Origin: Nitrospirota bacterium
Lineage (GTDB): Bacteria > Nitrospirota > JACRHL01
Assembly: GCA_016212085.1 (NCBI GenBank)
Contig: JACRHL010000018.1
Coordinates: forward strand, 71,487 to 135,486
Reading direction: 5' to 3'
Length of the DNA: 64,000 bases
Numbering within the stretch: position 1 is the first letter of the stretch; each line of letters begins with the position of its first letter. The notes under the pieces were generated by a model. The model had not been told where the DNA came from. It ran no database searches and saw only the letters and a program-made list of their open reading frames with translations. Both the position numbers and the translations under genes were made by a program. Positions 40,071 to 49,132 of this stretch are shown piece after piece.

Positions 40071-40379
40071 CTACAGCCGCCCGTGCCGTTCCACCGCCGT
40101 GACCCAATAGACCCCCTGTCCGGCCACGCCGGTTTCCCCTCCGCATAACATGGCCAGCACTGGATCCAGGTCGGCGTCCTCCAGCAGGATGTCGACGCGT
40201 ATCCGGGGGACGTAACCGACCACCCGGTCCCTGGCCGATAGGAAGGGGTCCCGCCCGCTCTGGGCGGAATGCCCCTCCACGTGACTGAAGGTGAAGCCCC
40301 GAACCTGCGCCAAGCCGCGCAGGGTATCCGCCAGTTCCTGCTGCACGCTGGCGTGCACCACCATCACCAGATTCTTCAT
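40071..40379 (-). CDS. DUF3240 family protein (P-II-like)
   Basis: KNLVMVVHASVQQELADTLR..GFTFSHVEGHSAQ; overlaps czcA stop. Confidence 0.8.
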   Translation of the reverse strand: MKNLVMVVHASVQQELADTLRGLAQVRGFTFSHVEGHSAQSGRDPFLSARDRVVGYVPRIRVDILLEDADLDPVLAMLCGGETGVAGQGVYWVTAVERHGRL

Positions 40380-43300
40380 GTCGGCGCTCCCTCTTTTTCT
40401 TCATGGCGGCGCTCCAGCCACGCGTACAGCGTCGGGAGCAGGATCAGGGTGAGCGGCGTGGAGGTGGCGAGGCCGCCAATGACCACAATCGCAAGCGGCC
40501 GCTGCAACTCGGAACCGGGCCCGGTCGCCAGAAGCAGCGGAAGCAGGCCCAGGCTGGCGATCAGGGCGGTCATCAACACCGGTCTGAGGCGCCTTTCCGC
40601 ACCTTCCTGAACCGCCTCCAGCACACTGCGCCCCGACTCCCGCAACTGGTTGAAAAAGGACACCATCACCACGCCGTTCAGCACAGCGACACCAAACAGG
40701 GTGATGAACCCGACCGAGGCCGGGACCGACAGGTACAGCCCCGAGGCGAACAGGCTCACCACGCCGCCGATCATGGCAAAGGGCACGTTGAGAATGATGA
40801 GCCCTGCCTGGCGCAACGAGCGGAACGTGGTGAACAGCAGCAGGAAGATCAACACGATCGACACCGGCACCACCAGTGCCAGACGCGCCGCCGCGCGCTG
40901 CTGGTTTTCGAACTGGCCGCCGAAGGTGATGTAATATCCGTCCGGAAGCGCCACCTCGCGCTCAATGGCGGCCTTCACCTCATTGACGAAGCCCACCACG
41001 TCGCGCCCCTCCACGTTTGCCTGGATCACCACCTGGCGCCGGGACGATTCGCGGGCGATCTCCACGGGACCGTCCACCTCGCGGATATCCGCCAGACTGC
41101 TCAAGGGCACCTTGGCGCCCCCCGGTGTATCCACCAGGAGGGATGCAATAGCCGCCGGGGAGCTGCGAGCCACCTCCGGGTAGCGCACCAGCACGTCGGT
41201 ACGGCGGGTCCCTTCGATTACATTGGTGACCACCCGCCCCCCCACGGCGAGTTCCACCAGGCGGTTGATTTCCTCGACGCTGATGCCGAAACGGGAGATC
41301 TCCTCCGGGCGGATGTCGATCTGCAAATATACCTGGCCGGACACCTGACTGCGGAAGATGTCCACCGCTCCGGGCACCCCGCCCAGAAGCGTCTCAATCT
41401 CCACCGCCTTCCGTTCCAGAACCGTCAGGTCGTCTCCGTACAGCTTGATGGCCATGGCGGCCCGAACCCCGGTCAACATCTCCGACACCCGCATGTCGAT
41501 GGGCTGCGTGAAGGCGTAGTCGATGCCCACGAATCGGTCGAGCTTTTCACGCAGTTTTTCCTGGAACCCGGACGAGCTCACAGACCACTCCGAGCGCGGC
41601 TTTGTCAGAAGGAAGTTGTCCGTCTGGTACAGACCCATGGGATCCATGCGCAGCTCATCGGCACCGGTGCGGGATACCACGCCGGTCACCTCCGGCAGTT
41701 CCATCATGGCCTTTTGGTAGGGGACGTCCAACTCCAGGGAACGCTCCAGGGAGATGGAGGGCAGCTTCTCGATAATCACCACCGTGGTGCCCTCGTCCAT
41801 CACCGGCATGAACTCCTTGCCGATCAGCGGGAACAGGGCGGCGGCCCCCAACAGCAGCGCCAGCGCCCCGCCGGCGGCCGCGCCACGATGGCGCAGCGCC
41901 CACTGCACGAGTGGGCGGTAGAGCCGCTTCAGCATTGTCAGCAGACGATCGTCGTGTTCGCCACCCCCCTTCATCAGAAGGCTGGCCAGCACCGGGATCA
42001 CGGTCAGGGATAGCAGCAGGGAGCCGACCAGGGCGAAGGCGATGGTCACCGCCAGGGGGGTGAACATCTTGCCCTCCAGCCCGGTGAGACTGAACAGGGG
42101 AAGGAACACGGTGATGATGATCAGGATGCCGGAAATCACCGGCGTGGCCATCTCCACCGTGGCGCGGTACACGAGGTGCAGGCGATCCACCCCCGGGGGC
42201 ATCCGGCCGAGCCGGGTATGGATGTTCTCCACCACGACCACCGCCGCGTCCACCAGGATGCCGATGGCGATGGCCAGGCCGCCCAGGCTCATCAGGTTGG
42301 CGGACACCCCGAACAGGCGCATCATGACGAACGTCCACAGCACCGACAGGGGCAGGATCAGCGCCACGGTCAAAGCGCTGCGCAGGTTGCCGAGCATCAC
42401 GACGAGCACGACCAGCACCAGCGCCACCGCCTCGCCCAGGGCCTTCTCCACGGTCCACACGGCAGCGTTGATCAACTCGGTGCGATCATAGAAGGGCACG
42501 ATCCTCACACCCTGTGGAAGGGTCGGCTCCAGGGCCGCCAGTTCGCGCTTGATCCCCTCCACCGCGGCACGGGTATTGGCCCCCTTGCGCAACAGCACCA
42601 GGCCGGTGACCACCTCCCCCTCGCCATCGGCGGTCACGGCGCCGTAGCGGGTGAGGGATGCGATGCGGACCTCGGACAGGTCATCCACGTGGATCGGGTT
42701 GCCGTGGCGGGTCGCCACGGTGATGCGGCGGATGTCGTCCAGCCCCGTGAGCTTGCCCACCGTGCGTACCAGCAGGATCTCGTTGTTGCGGTTGATCCGA
42801 TCGCCCCCGGCGTTGCGGTTGTTGTCCCGCAACGCAGCCTCCAGGTCGTCGAGCCCCAGGCCGTGGGCCGCGAGCGCCTTGGGATTGGCCACCACCTCGA
42901 AGGTGCGCACCTCGCCCCCCAGGGAGTTGATGTCGGCCACCCCCACCACGGTACGCAGGCGCGGGCGGATCACCCAGTCCTGGATGCCGCGCAGTTCCCG
43001 GTTGTCGTAGCCTTTCCCCTCGACCCGGTACATGTAGATTTCACCCAGGGGGCTGGTGATGGGTGCCAGCCCTCCGTCTACCCCCTCCGGCAGCTCGCCC
43101 CAGACCTGGGCAAGTCGTTCAGACACCTGCTGGCGCGCCAGATAGATGTCGGTGCCGTCCTCGAAGTCGATTACGATGATGCTGAGGGCATGCTTGGTGG
43201 TGGAGCGCAGCACCGTCTGGCGGGGCAACCCCTGCATCTCCATCTCGATGGGAAAGGTGATGCGCTGCTCCACCTCGGTGGGCGACATGCCGGGAGCCTT

Positions 43301-43453
43301 GACGATCACCTGCACCTGGGGCGCGGAAATGTCCGGGAAGGCGTCGATGGGCAGCCCCTTGAACGCCCAGACGCCAGCGGCGCACAAGGCGGCCGCCAGT
43401 GCCAGGATCATCAGCCTCTGGACCAGGGAAAAACGGATCAGAGCGGCAATCAT
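40376..43453 (-). CDS. czcA: CzcA-family heavy-metal RND transporter
   Basis: 1025 aa; AFPDISAPQVQVIVKAPGMSPTEVEQRITFPIE; GILVDAAVVVVENIH. Confidence 0.93.
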   Translation of the reverse strand: MIAALIRFSLVQRLMILALAAALCAAGVWAFKGLPIDAFPDISAPQVQVIVKAPGMSPTEVEQRITFPIEMEMQGLPRQTVLRSTTKHALSIIVIDFEDGTDIYLARQQVSERLAQVWGELPEGVDGGLAPITSPLGEIYMYRVEGKGYDNRELRGIQDWVIRPRLRTVVGVADINSLGGEVRTFEVVANPKALAAHGLGLDDLEAALRDNNRNAGGDRINRNNEILLVRTVGKLTGLDDIRRITVATRHGNPIHVDDLSEVRIASLTRYGAVTADGEGEVVTGLVLLRKGANTRAAVEGIKRELAALEPTLPQGVRIVPFYDRTELINAAVWTVEKALGEAVALVLVVLVVMLGNLRSALTVALILPLSVLWTFVMMRLFGVSANLMSLGGLAIAIGILVDAAVVVVENIHTRLGRMPPGVDRLHLVYRATVEMATPVISGILIIITVFLPLFSLTGLEGKMFTPLAVTIAFALVGSLLLSLTVIPVLASLLMKGGGEHDDRLLTMLKRLYRPLVQWALRHRGAAAGGALALLLGAAALFPLIGKEFMPVMDEGTTVVIIEKLPSISLERSLELDVPYQKAMMELPEVTGVVSRTGADELRMDPMGLYQTDNFLLTKPRSEWSVSSSGFQEKLREKLDRFVGIDYAFTQPIDMRVSEMLTGVRAAMAIKLYGDDLTVLERKAVEIETLLGGVPGAVDIFRSQVSGQVYLQIDIRPEEISRFGISVEEINRLVELAVGGRVVTNVIEGTRRTDVLVRYPEVARSSPAAIASLLVDTPGGAKVPLSSLADIREVDGPVEIARESSRRQVVIQANVEGRDVVGFVNEVKAAIEREVALPDGYYITFGGQFENQQRAAARLALVVPVSIVLIFLLLFTTFRSLRQAGLIILNVPFAMIGGVVSLFASGLYLSVPASVGFITLFGVAVLNGVVMVSFFNQLRESGRSVLEAVQEGAERRLRPVLMTALIASLGLLPLLLATGPGSELQRPLAIVVIGGLATSTPLTLILLPTLYAWLERRHEEKEGAPT

Positions 43454-43456
43454 GGC

Positions 43457-44566
43457 CTATTTTCCCCCCTGATACTGCCAGTGGCTCTTGAGCTCGGCGA
43501 CCCCCTTGCTGACGATCTCGGTCCCGGCCACGACGCCGCCCCGAACCGGCACCCAGCCGTTCAACTCAGCACCGACCGTAATCGGTACCGGCTCGAACCG
43601 GCCGGGTCCAAGCACCTTGAACAGGTAGGTATTGTCCCCGGAACGGAACACCGCGCTCGCCGGCACCATGAGGCCGGCTTGCCCATCTCCGGTCAAGTCC
43701 ACCCGGACATACATCCCGGGACGGAGCAACCCGCCCGGATTCTTGATCACCACCCGGCCGGACACGGTCTGGCTGTCCGCATCTACCTCGCCGCTAAGCG
43801 ATTCCAGGCGGCCGGTGAACGAGTCATCGGGATAGGCATTGACCTGGAGCGTCGCCTTGCCCCCCGTCCCCAGCCGACGGAGCGCGGCGATGGGGATCCG
43901 GACCTCCGCCCACAACCGGCTCAGGTCGGCCACCCGGAACACCGTCTCTCCGGGGGACAACATCTGGCCGGTTTCCACGGAGGCGCTAAGCACCACGCCA
44001 TCAACGGGACTGACCAGCTCGAAATCGGCAATCCGGTCCGGACGATCCTTCAGCGCATCGATCTGTTCGTTCGATAGTCCCGCCAACGTCAGTTGACGGC
44101 GGCGCTGGTCGAGGGCCGCACGTGCGGCCATGTAACCACTGTCGGCTTCGATCCAGCGGCTTTCGGCGACCACACCGTCCCGCCACAACCCCTCGACCCG
44201 TTCCTGACTCGCCCGTGTCACCTCAAAACGGGACAGGGCCTCCAGGTAATCCGCCTGGGCCTGGCCCAGGGTGTTGCTGCGCAGGCGCGCGAGCACCTGG
44301 CCCTTCGTGACGCGGTCGTTGGCGACCGCGTTCAGCGCCATCACGAATCCGTCTACCACCGGCCCGATCCGGAACACGCCGTTTTGGTCGGGCATCAACG
44401 TCCCGTTCACCTGGACGACGCTGGTGGCTTTGTGGTGTTCAACCGTCGTGGTTGCCAGTTCCAGCCCGGCGGTCTGCTCGGACGTCAACTCCAGGGTGCC
44501 GGCAAATACGGCGCCTTGCGCCAGGAGCAGGAATGCGGTCAGGAGTATGGTGCCAGTGCGGATCAT
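43457..44566 (-). CDS. czcB: CzcB-family adaptor
   Basis: MFP fold; LTLAGLSNEQIDAL, SPVDGVVLSASVETGQMLSPGETVFRVADLSRLWAEV. Confidence 0.9.
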   Translation of the reverse strand: MIRTGTILLTAFLLLAQGAVFAGTLELTSEQTAGLELATTTVEHHKATSVVQVNGTLMPDQNGVFRIGPVVDGFVMALNAVANDRVTKGQVLARLRSNTLGQAQADYLEALSRFEVTRASQERVEGLWRDGVVAESRWIEADSGYMAARAALDQRRRQLTLAGLSNEQIDALKDRPDRIADFELVSPVDGVVLSASVETGQMLSPGETVFRVADLSRLWAEVRIPIAALRRLGTGGKATLQVNAYPDDSFTGRLESLSGEVDADSQTVSGRVVIKNPGGLLRPGMYVRVDLTGDGQAGLMVPASAVFRSGDNTYLFKVLGPGRFEPVPITVGAELNGWVPVRGGVVAGTEIVSKGVAELKSHWQYQGGK

Positions 44567-45894
44567 GGCTGGGTTCCTTGTATAGTGGTTTGCGCTGGCG
44601 CCGTCAGGGACTGGCCGGAAACCAGGCGCAATTCCGCCACCTCCAGCCAGGCCTCCTGCAACAGTTCGAGATAGCGCGTATGCGCGTCAAAATGGATATC
44701 ATTGGCGTCTATAAGCCCGAGAATTTCCACCTCGCCGGCGGCATAACCCTTGCGGGTCATACTGAACATCTCCTCGGCCGGACCGAGAATCCGGGTGCGG
44801 TAGTCCTTCGCCTGTGCGATCAGGTGGCCGAGGTGCAAGTGGCTCAGGCGTACACGGCTGTCCAGGTCGCGCTGCAACCCCTGCAACTGGGAACGGGCCT
44901 GTTCTGCCCCCTCAAGCGTTGCGCGGATCAGTCCCGACTTGCGGTCCCAAAGCGGAAGCGGAAGCGATACACCCGCGCCGGTCACCTCTTGCCGTCGGTT
45001 TCCCAAAAAATCCCGTTCCCGAAACACCCGCAGTTGCGGATCTGCGAAACGACTGGCCCGCGCCAGATTGACTGTCGCCTGGGCAGCCGATATCCGATGT
45101 CGGGCCGCCGAAAGCCTGGGGTGGGACACCAGGCCGCCCAGCAACGCATCCAAAGGTTGCGGCAATTCAGGAAGGGTCAATCGAACCGGTTCGGGTGCCG
45201 GAACATCGGGTATCCCCATGTATACCTGGAAGTCGGCCAGCGCCTCGCTGTATTCCCCCTCGGCGGTGGCAACGGCCTGCTGGGCCGACTCACGAATGAT
45301 GTCCAGGCGTAGGCGTTCCAGCCGCGCGAGATCCCCCGCCCGCTCGCGCCGGACGCCGATTCGCTGAAATTCGTCGGCCGCTTGCAAGCGGCTTTCGGCC
45401 AAAATGAGCGTCTCCCTGGCCAGTTGCAGCGCATGGAACGTGCGCGCCGCCCGGTATTCCACCTGCAACACCTGATCCAGATATTCCGCTTCAGCGCGCG
45501 CCAACTCAGCCGTGGCATTCTTTCGCTCGTGACCGAGGCGACCGCTGACAGGCAGGGATTGACTGAAGGCCAGCCCGGTAAGCGCCTGTCCAGCGCGGCC
45601 ATCCTCCTTGCCGAGGTGGTTGTCCGCACCGACCTCAAATTCCGGATTGGGCCAGGCGCCGGCCTGCTGTAACATCCCCTCACGCGCACGAACCTCGGCC
45701 TCCGACGCTCGCAACTCCGGCGCGGCTTCCAGTGCCCGCTTTACCGTCAAGTCCAGCGTCCATGTCTGTTGAGCGGACGCCGGAATGACGGACAGACATA
45801 CCAGCCAGATGGTCACGGCCATCTGGTACCGGACATTGAAAATCCGGAACATTTTTTTTGACACTGCCCACTCCTGATCACCTCCGCGCATCGC
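44563..45894 (-). CDS. czcC: CzcC-family outer membrane factor
   Basis: PELRASEAEVRAREGMLQQAGAWPNPEFEVG; start among several Mets. Confidence 0.88.
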   Translation of the reverse strand, partial: AMRGGDQEWAVSKKMFRIFNVRYQMAVTIWLVCLSVIPASAQQTWTLDLTVKRALEAAPELRASEAEVRAREGMLQQAGAWPNPEFEVGADNHLGKEDGRAGQALTGLAFSQSLPVSGRLGHERKNATAELARAEAEYLDQVLQVEYRAARTFHALQLARETLILAESRLQAADEFQRIGVRRERAGDLARLERLRLDIIRESAQQAVATAEGEYSEALADFQVYMGIPDVPAPEPVRLTLPELPQPLDALLGGLVSHPRLSAARHRISAAQATVNLARASRFADPQLRVFRERDFLGNRRQEVTGAGVSLPLPLWDRKSGLIRATLEGAEQARSQLQGLQRDLDSRVRLSHLHLGHLIAQAKDYRTRILGPAEEMFSMTRKGYAAGEVEILGLIDANDIHFDAHTRYLELLQEAWLEVAELRLVSGQSLTAPAQTTIQGTQP

Positions 45895-45998
45895 ATGGAC
45901 GCAAGGGGGATTTACCGGAACAAAAAAAGGCACGGCCTCGTGCACCGACCCGCAGGGGGCCAGGGCATTCTCGATGCCGCTACGATTTAGGGGAGTGG

Positions 45999-46391
45999 TT
46001 AGAGCGGAGGCGCGCGCGGAGAGGGCAGGGGCCCGCACCAGGAAAGGCACGGGGGACGTGATTCCCGGCGCCTGCGGTGTCTGCCAACGGGAGGGAAAAG
46101 CAGCAGTATCCCGACACCCACCAGGGCAAGAACGAGAACCGAGCCAGCCTGGGGGCTTTTTACGGCCCCGTCCGGGGCGAGATCGACCTCGGCCAACTCA
46201 TCCGGATGAGTATCCTCCCCGCCAATGTGCCCAAAGTGCACCGGGTTGGGGTGGTCGTGGTCCGAGACGGCCGGATCGTGATCGTAGATATGCAGATGCG
46301 CATGCAGTGCTTGGGCACAGAGCAACATTGCCGCCAGGAATACAATCCACAGGGATGATCCCAGCTTTGACTGTGTCCGCAATCCGCGCAT
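45999..46391 (-). CDS. His-rich small membrane protein upstream of czcCBA
   Basis: HAHLHIYDHDPAVSDHDHPNPVHFGHIGGEDTHPDE then C-terminal TM. Confidence 0.55.
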   Translation of the reverse strand: MRGLRTQSKLGSSLWIVFLAAMLLCAQALHAHLHIYDHDPAVSDHDHPNPVHFGHIGGEDTHPDELAEVDLAPDGAVKSPQAGSVLVLALVGVGILLLFPPVGRHRRRRESRPPCLSWCGPLPSPRAPPL

Positions 46392-46512
46392 CTGCTGGAC
46401 CCTACAGGACGGTTGGAATTGAGTCAAGGTGGCTGCTGACTTTGAACTTATCCGCAAATAGTTTACACGGGGCGCGTGCCTTCCCTATGCTGGCTGGGGG
46501 AGGATCAAGCGC

Positions 46513-47106
46513 ATGGGCAGGATACGATCGTGGGAGGTTTCCGACGCCTTGTGGAGCCGGGTGGAGCCCCTGATCCCGGTGCGGGGGCGGGATTCGGCAA
46601 GGGTTTACCGGCGCAAGGCCGGCGGCGGGCGCAAGCCGCTGCCGCCCCGGCGGGTGTTCGAGGGCATCGTGTACGTGCTGCGAACCGGGTGCCAGTGGAA
46701 GTCCCTGCCGAAGGAGCGCTTCGGCAGCGCCAGCTCCATCCACGGCTATTTCCGGAGCTGGCTGGCGGCGGGGTTCTTCCTGAACCTGTGGCGCGCCGGC
46801 CTGGCGGAATACGATGAGATGGTGGGAATCGCCTGGGAGTGGCAGAGCATCGACGGGTCCATGCTGAAGGCGCCGCTGGCGCGGGAGGCCGTGGGACCCA
46901 ACCCGACGGATCGGGGGAAAAAAGGCAGCAAGCGGCACCTGCTGGTGGACGGGCGTGGCGTCCCGCTGTCCCTCGTCGTGACCGGAGCAAACCGGCATGA
47001 CGTCACCCAGCTTCCGGCCGTGCTGGACGCAACCGTGTGCCCCATCCCCGGAGGCATCAGGTCCACCTGTACGCGGACAAGGGGATGGCGAGCCTACCCA
47101 GGCAGT
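46513..47106 (+). pseudogene. IS5-family-like transposase remnant, frameshifted and 3'-truncated
   Basis: WSRVEPLIPVRGRDSARVYRRKAGGGRKPLPPRRVFEGIVYVLRTGCQWKSLP..; frame shifts near 47040 (HQVHLYADKG continues in another frame) and ends at the next gene. Confidence 0.8.
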
Positions 47107-47114
47107 CAGAGGGC

Positions 47115-48344
47115 ATAACGCGCGGCAACGTAGACATTGCGATTATCCCTCATCGCCCCGAATGTTCCAATGCGGTCGCCGCCGAAGAAATTGAAACCCG
47201 TCTCGGCCCAGAGGTTGTCGGTGAAGGCGTAGCGCAATGACGGGATGACGTAGTGATCCTGCTCGTTCAGGCCGATGAAGGCGAAGAGATTGAAGGTGAG
47301 TGTCTGGTAGGCGAAGAGTTGGGTGTAGCGCACCGTCGCCACCTCGCGCACGCGGTCTTTCATGGGGAAACCGGCGGGCAGGGTGTCGCGGTAGGCGGAG
47401 TGGTCGCGCATCCATTCGCCATAGAGCTGCAAGCCGAGTGTTGCCTCTTCCCAGAGTTGCCGTGAATAACCCGTCAAGGCGCGAAACTGGCGGTTCTCGA
47501 TCGACGGGTCGCGTCCCGAACGATCCTCCGGCGAATCGTAGTAGCCTGCCTCAAGGTTCAGTATGCCTTTGCCGATGGGGCCGGTGAGGCTGGCGCCAAC
47601 GGTGTTGAGGCGGGGATAGGCGCCGACGATCTCGCTCGTCCCGACGCGCCACGCCGGGCTGCGGTAGTGGGTGCGCGAGACATAACCGGCTGCCTCCCAG
47701 TTGTCGAAATAACTTGAGATGCGGCCAGAGAGTTCCAGTCCGGATGGAGAGTCATCCGGTTCGACCGTGTACCGTGGCAGTCCGGCAGGCAACGGATCGG
47801 CGAAGACGAAGCGTTGGCTGTCCGGCAGGTTATCAGGCCGGAAACCGGCAATCACCAGTTCCACGCTGGCCACGCCGGGATAGGCGTTCAGCTTGAGGGC
47901 ATCGCTGCCCAGTTTGAGATACTGCATCGGTTGTCCGGTGAAGAAGGCAACCCAGTCTTTGGGAAATGCGTCGTTCACAAACAGCAGATCGCCCACGCCC
48001 CAGGTGATGACCTGCCGCCCCACGCGGGTGCTACTCTTTTCCGCCAGCAGATCACCATAGATCTCCTGCGTTATTACGCGCGTGTCATCGAGCGCCGCAT
48101 CGCGGAGCAGGTCGAAACGGCCCAAAAAGGCGGCATTGCCCGAGCTGTTTCGGCCCTCCGCCTTAAGCTGTCCCCGCAGTTCGGCCGCCGGGTAGTCGCA
48201 CGCGGTGTTGGCAGGACAATCGGCCCCGCTGGTGCGCGCCGCCGCATGGGATTGCACGAAGCCGTCCCATGAAATCCCCTCCGCGGCTGCGGGCGCGGAC
48301 CCTGTCAGCAGCAGCGCGGCGGCGAGTCCCCTGAGAACGCTCAC
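47115..48344 (-). CDS. DUF1302-like outer-membrane protein (GTG start)
   Basis: SWDGFVQSHAAARTS..LLAEKSSTRVGRQVITWGVGDLLFVNDAFPKDWVAFF. Confidence 0.75.
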
Positions 48345-49132
48345 CGCACCCACTGGGCAGGCGCATCGCGCAGGTAACGTTCGCTGAAGATCTCCTGCTT
48401 CAGTCCAACGCCATATTCCACGTCGCGAAAGACGACCTCGGTGCGGTGGCCGTTTTGCAGATTCCTCATCGTGCGCAGCATCACGGTCCAATGGTCGTTC
48501 TTCTGCTCCACCTTGTCGGCGGTGAAGGTGCGCAGCGGCTCGTTGTGGCCATCGAAGTACTCCTCCTTGAGGGGCAGCCAACGTTCGCGGTCAATCCACG
48601 ACAGGCGCCGCGCATAGTCGGCCACACCCTTGGGCCTGCTCTCGACGACATAGACCGGGCGCCCGCCCAGCGCCTCCTGGCGCAGGAGTGTGTGGGTCTC
48701 GTCCTCGACGTTGCGCCCCGAGACATCCTCGTAGGTGAAATCCGAGCCCACGAAAGAAGAGCGTTTGTCGTCGGCGGCGATGCGTTTCACCAGCTTCACC
48801 GCCGGGATGTAGATCCAGCGATCGCTGTCCTTGCCGGGGTATTTCCAGACGAGGAAAGCGGTGCCCTTCACATCGGCCGGGGCATGAAAGTAGAGGTAGT
48901 AGCGCTGATCGCCGGATTGGCCGAGGTTGAGGCGCAGCATGGTCATCTCCCGCTCCCGTACCTGGCCCTGAGGGTTGATGAGCTTCATGTTCACCCTGGC
49001 GCGCAGGTCGCCGCCGCTGTAATAGAAGGTCTCCAGCGAGCGCTGCACAATTTCGTTGCCGCTGAGATCGGCGGCGGATAGTGGCAACGCGGCGGTCATG
49101 AGAACAAAAAGCGCTGACCAAAATATTTTCAT
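48341..49132 (-). CDS. LolA-like outer membrane lipoprotein-sorting protein
   Basis: Signal peptide; LRLNLGQSGDQRYYLYFHAPADVKGTAFLVWKYPGKDSDRWIYIPAVKLVKRIAADDKRSSFVGSDFTYEDVSGR. Confidence 0.88.
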   Translation of the reverse strand: MKIFWSALFVLMTAALPLSAADLSGNEIVQRSLETFYYSGGDLRARVNMKLINPQGQVREREMTMLRLNLGQSGDQRYYLYFHAPADVKGTAFLVWKYPGKDSDRWIYIPAVKLVKRIAADDKRSSFVGSDFTYEDVSGRNVEDETHTLLRQEALGGRPVYVVESRPKGVADYARRLSWIDRERWLPLKEEYFDGHNEPLRTFTADKVEQKNDHWTVMLRTMRNLQNGHRTEVVFRDVEYGVGLKQEIFSERYLRDAPAQWVR

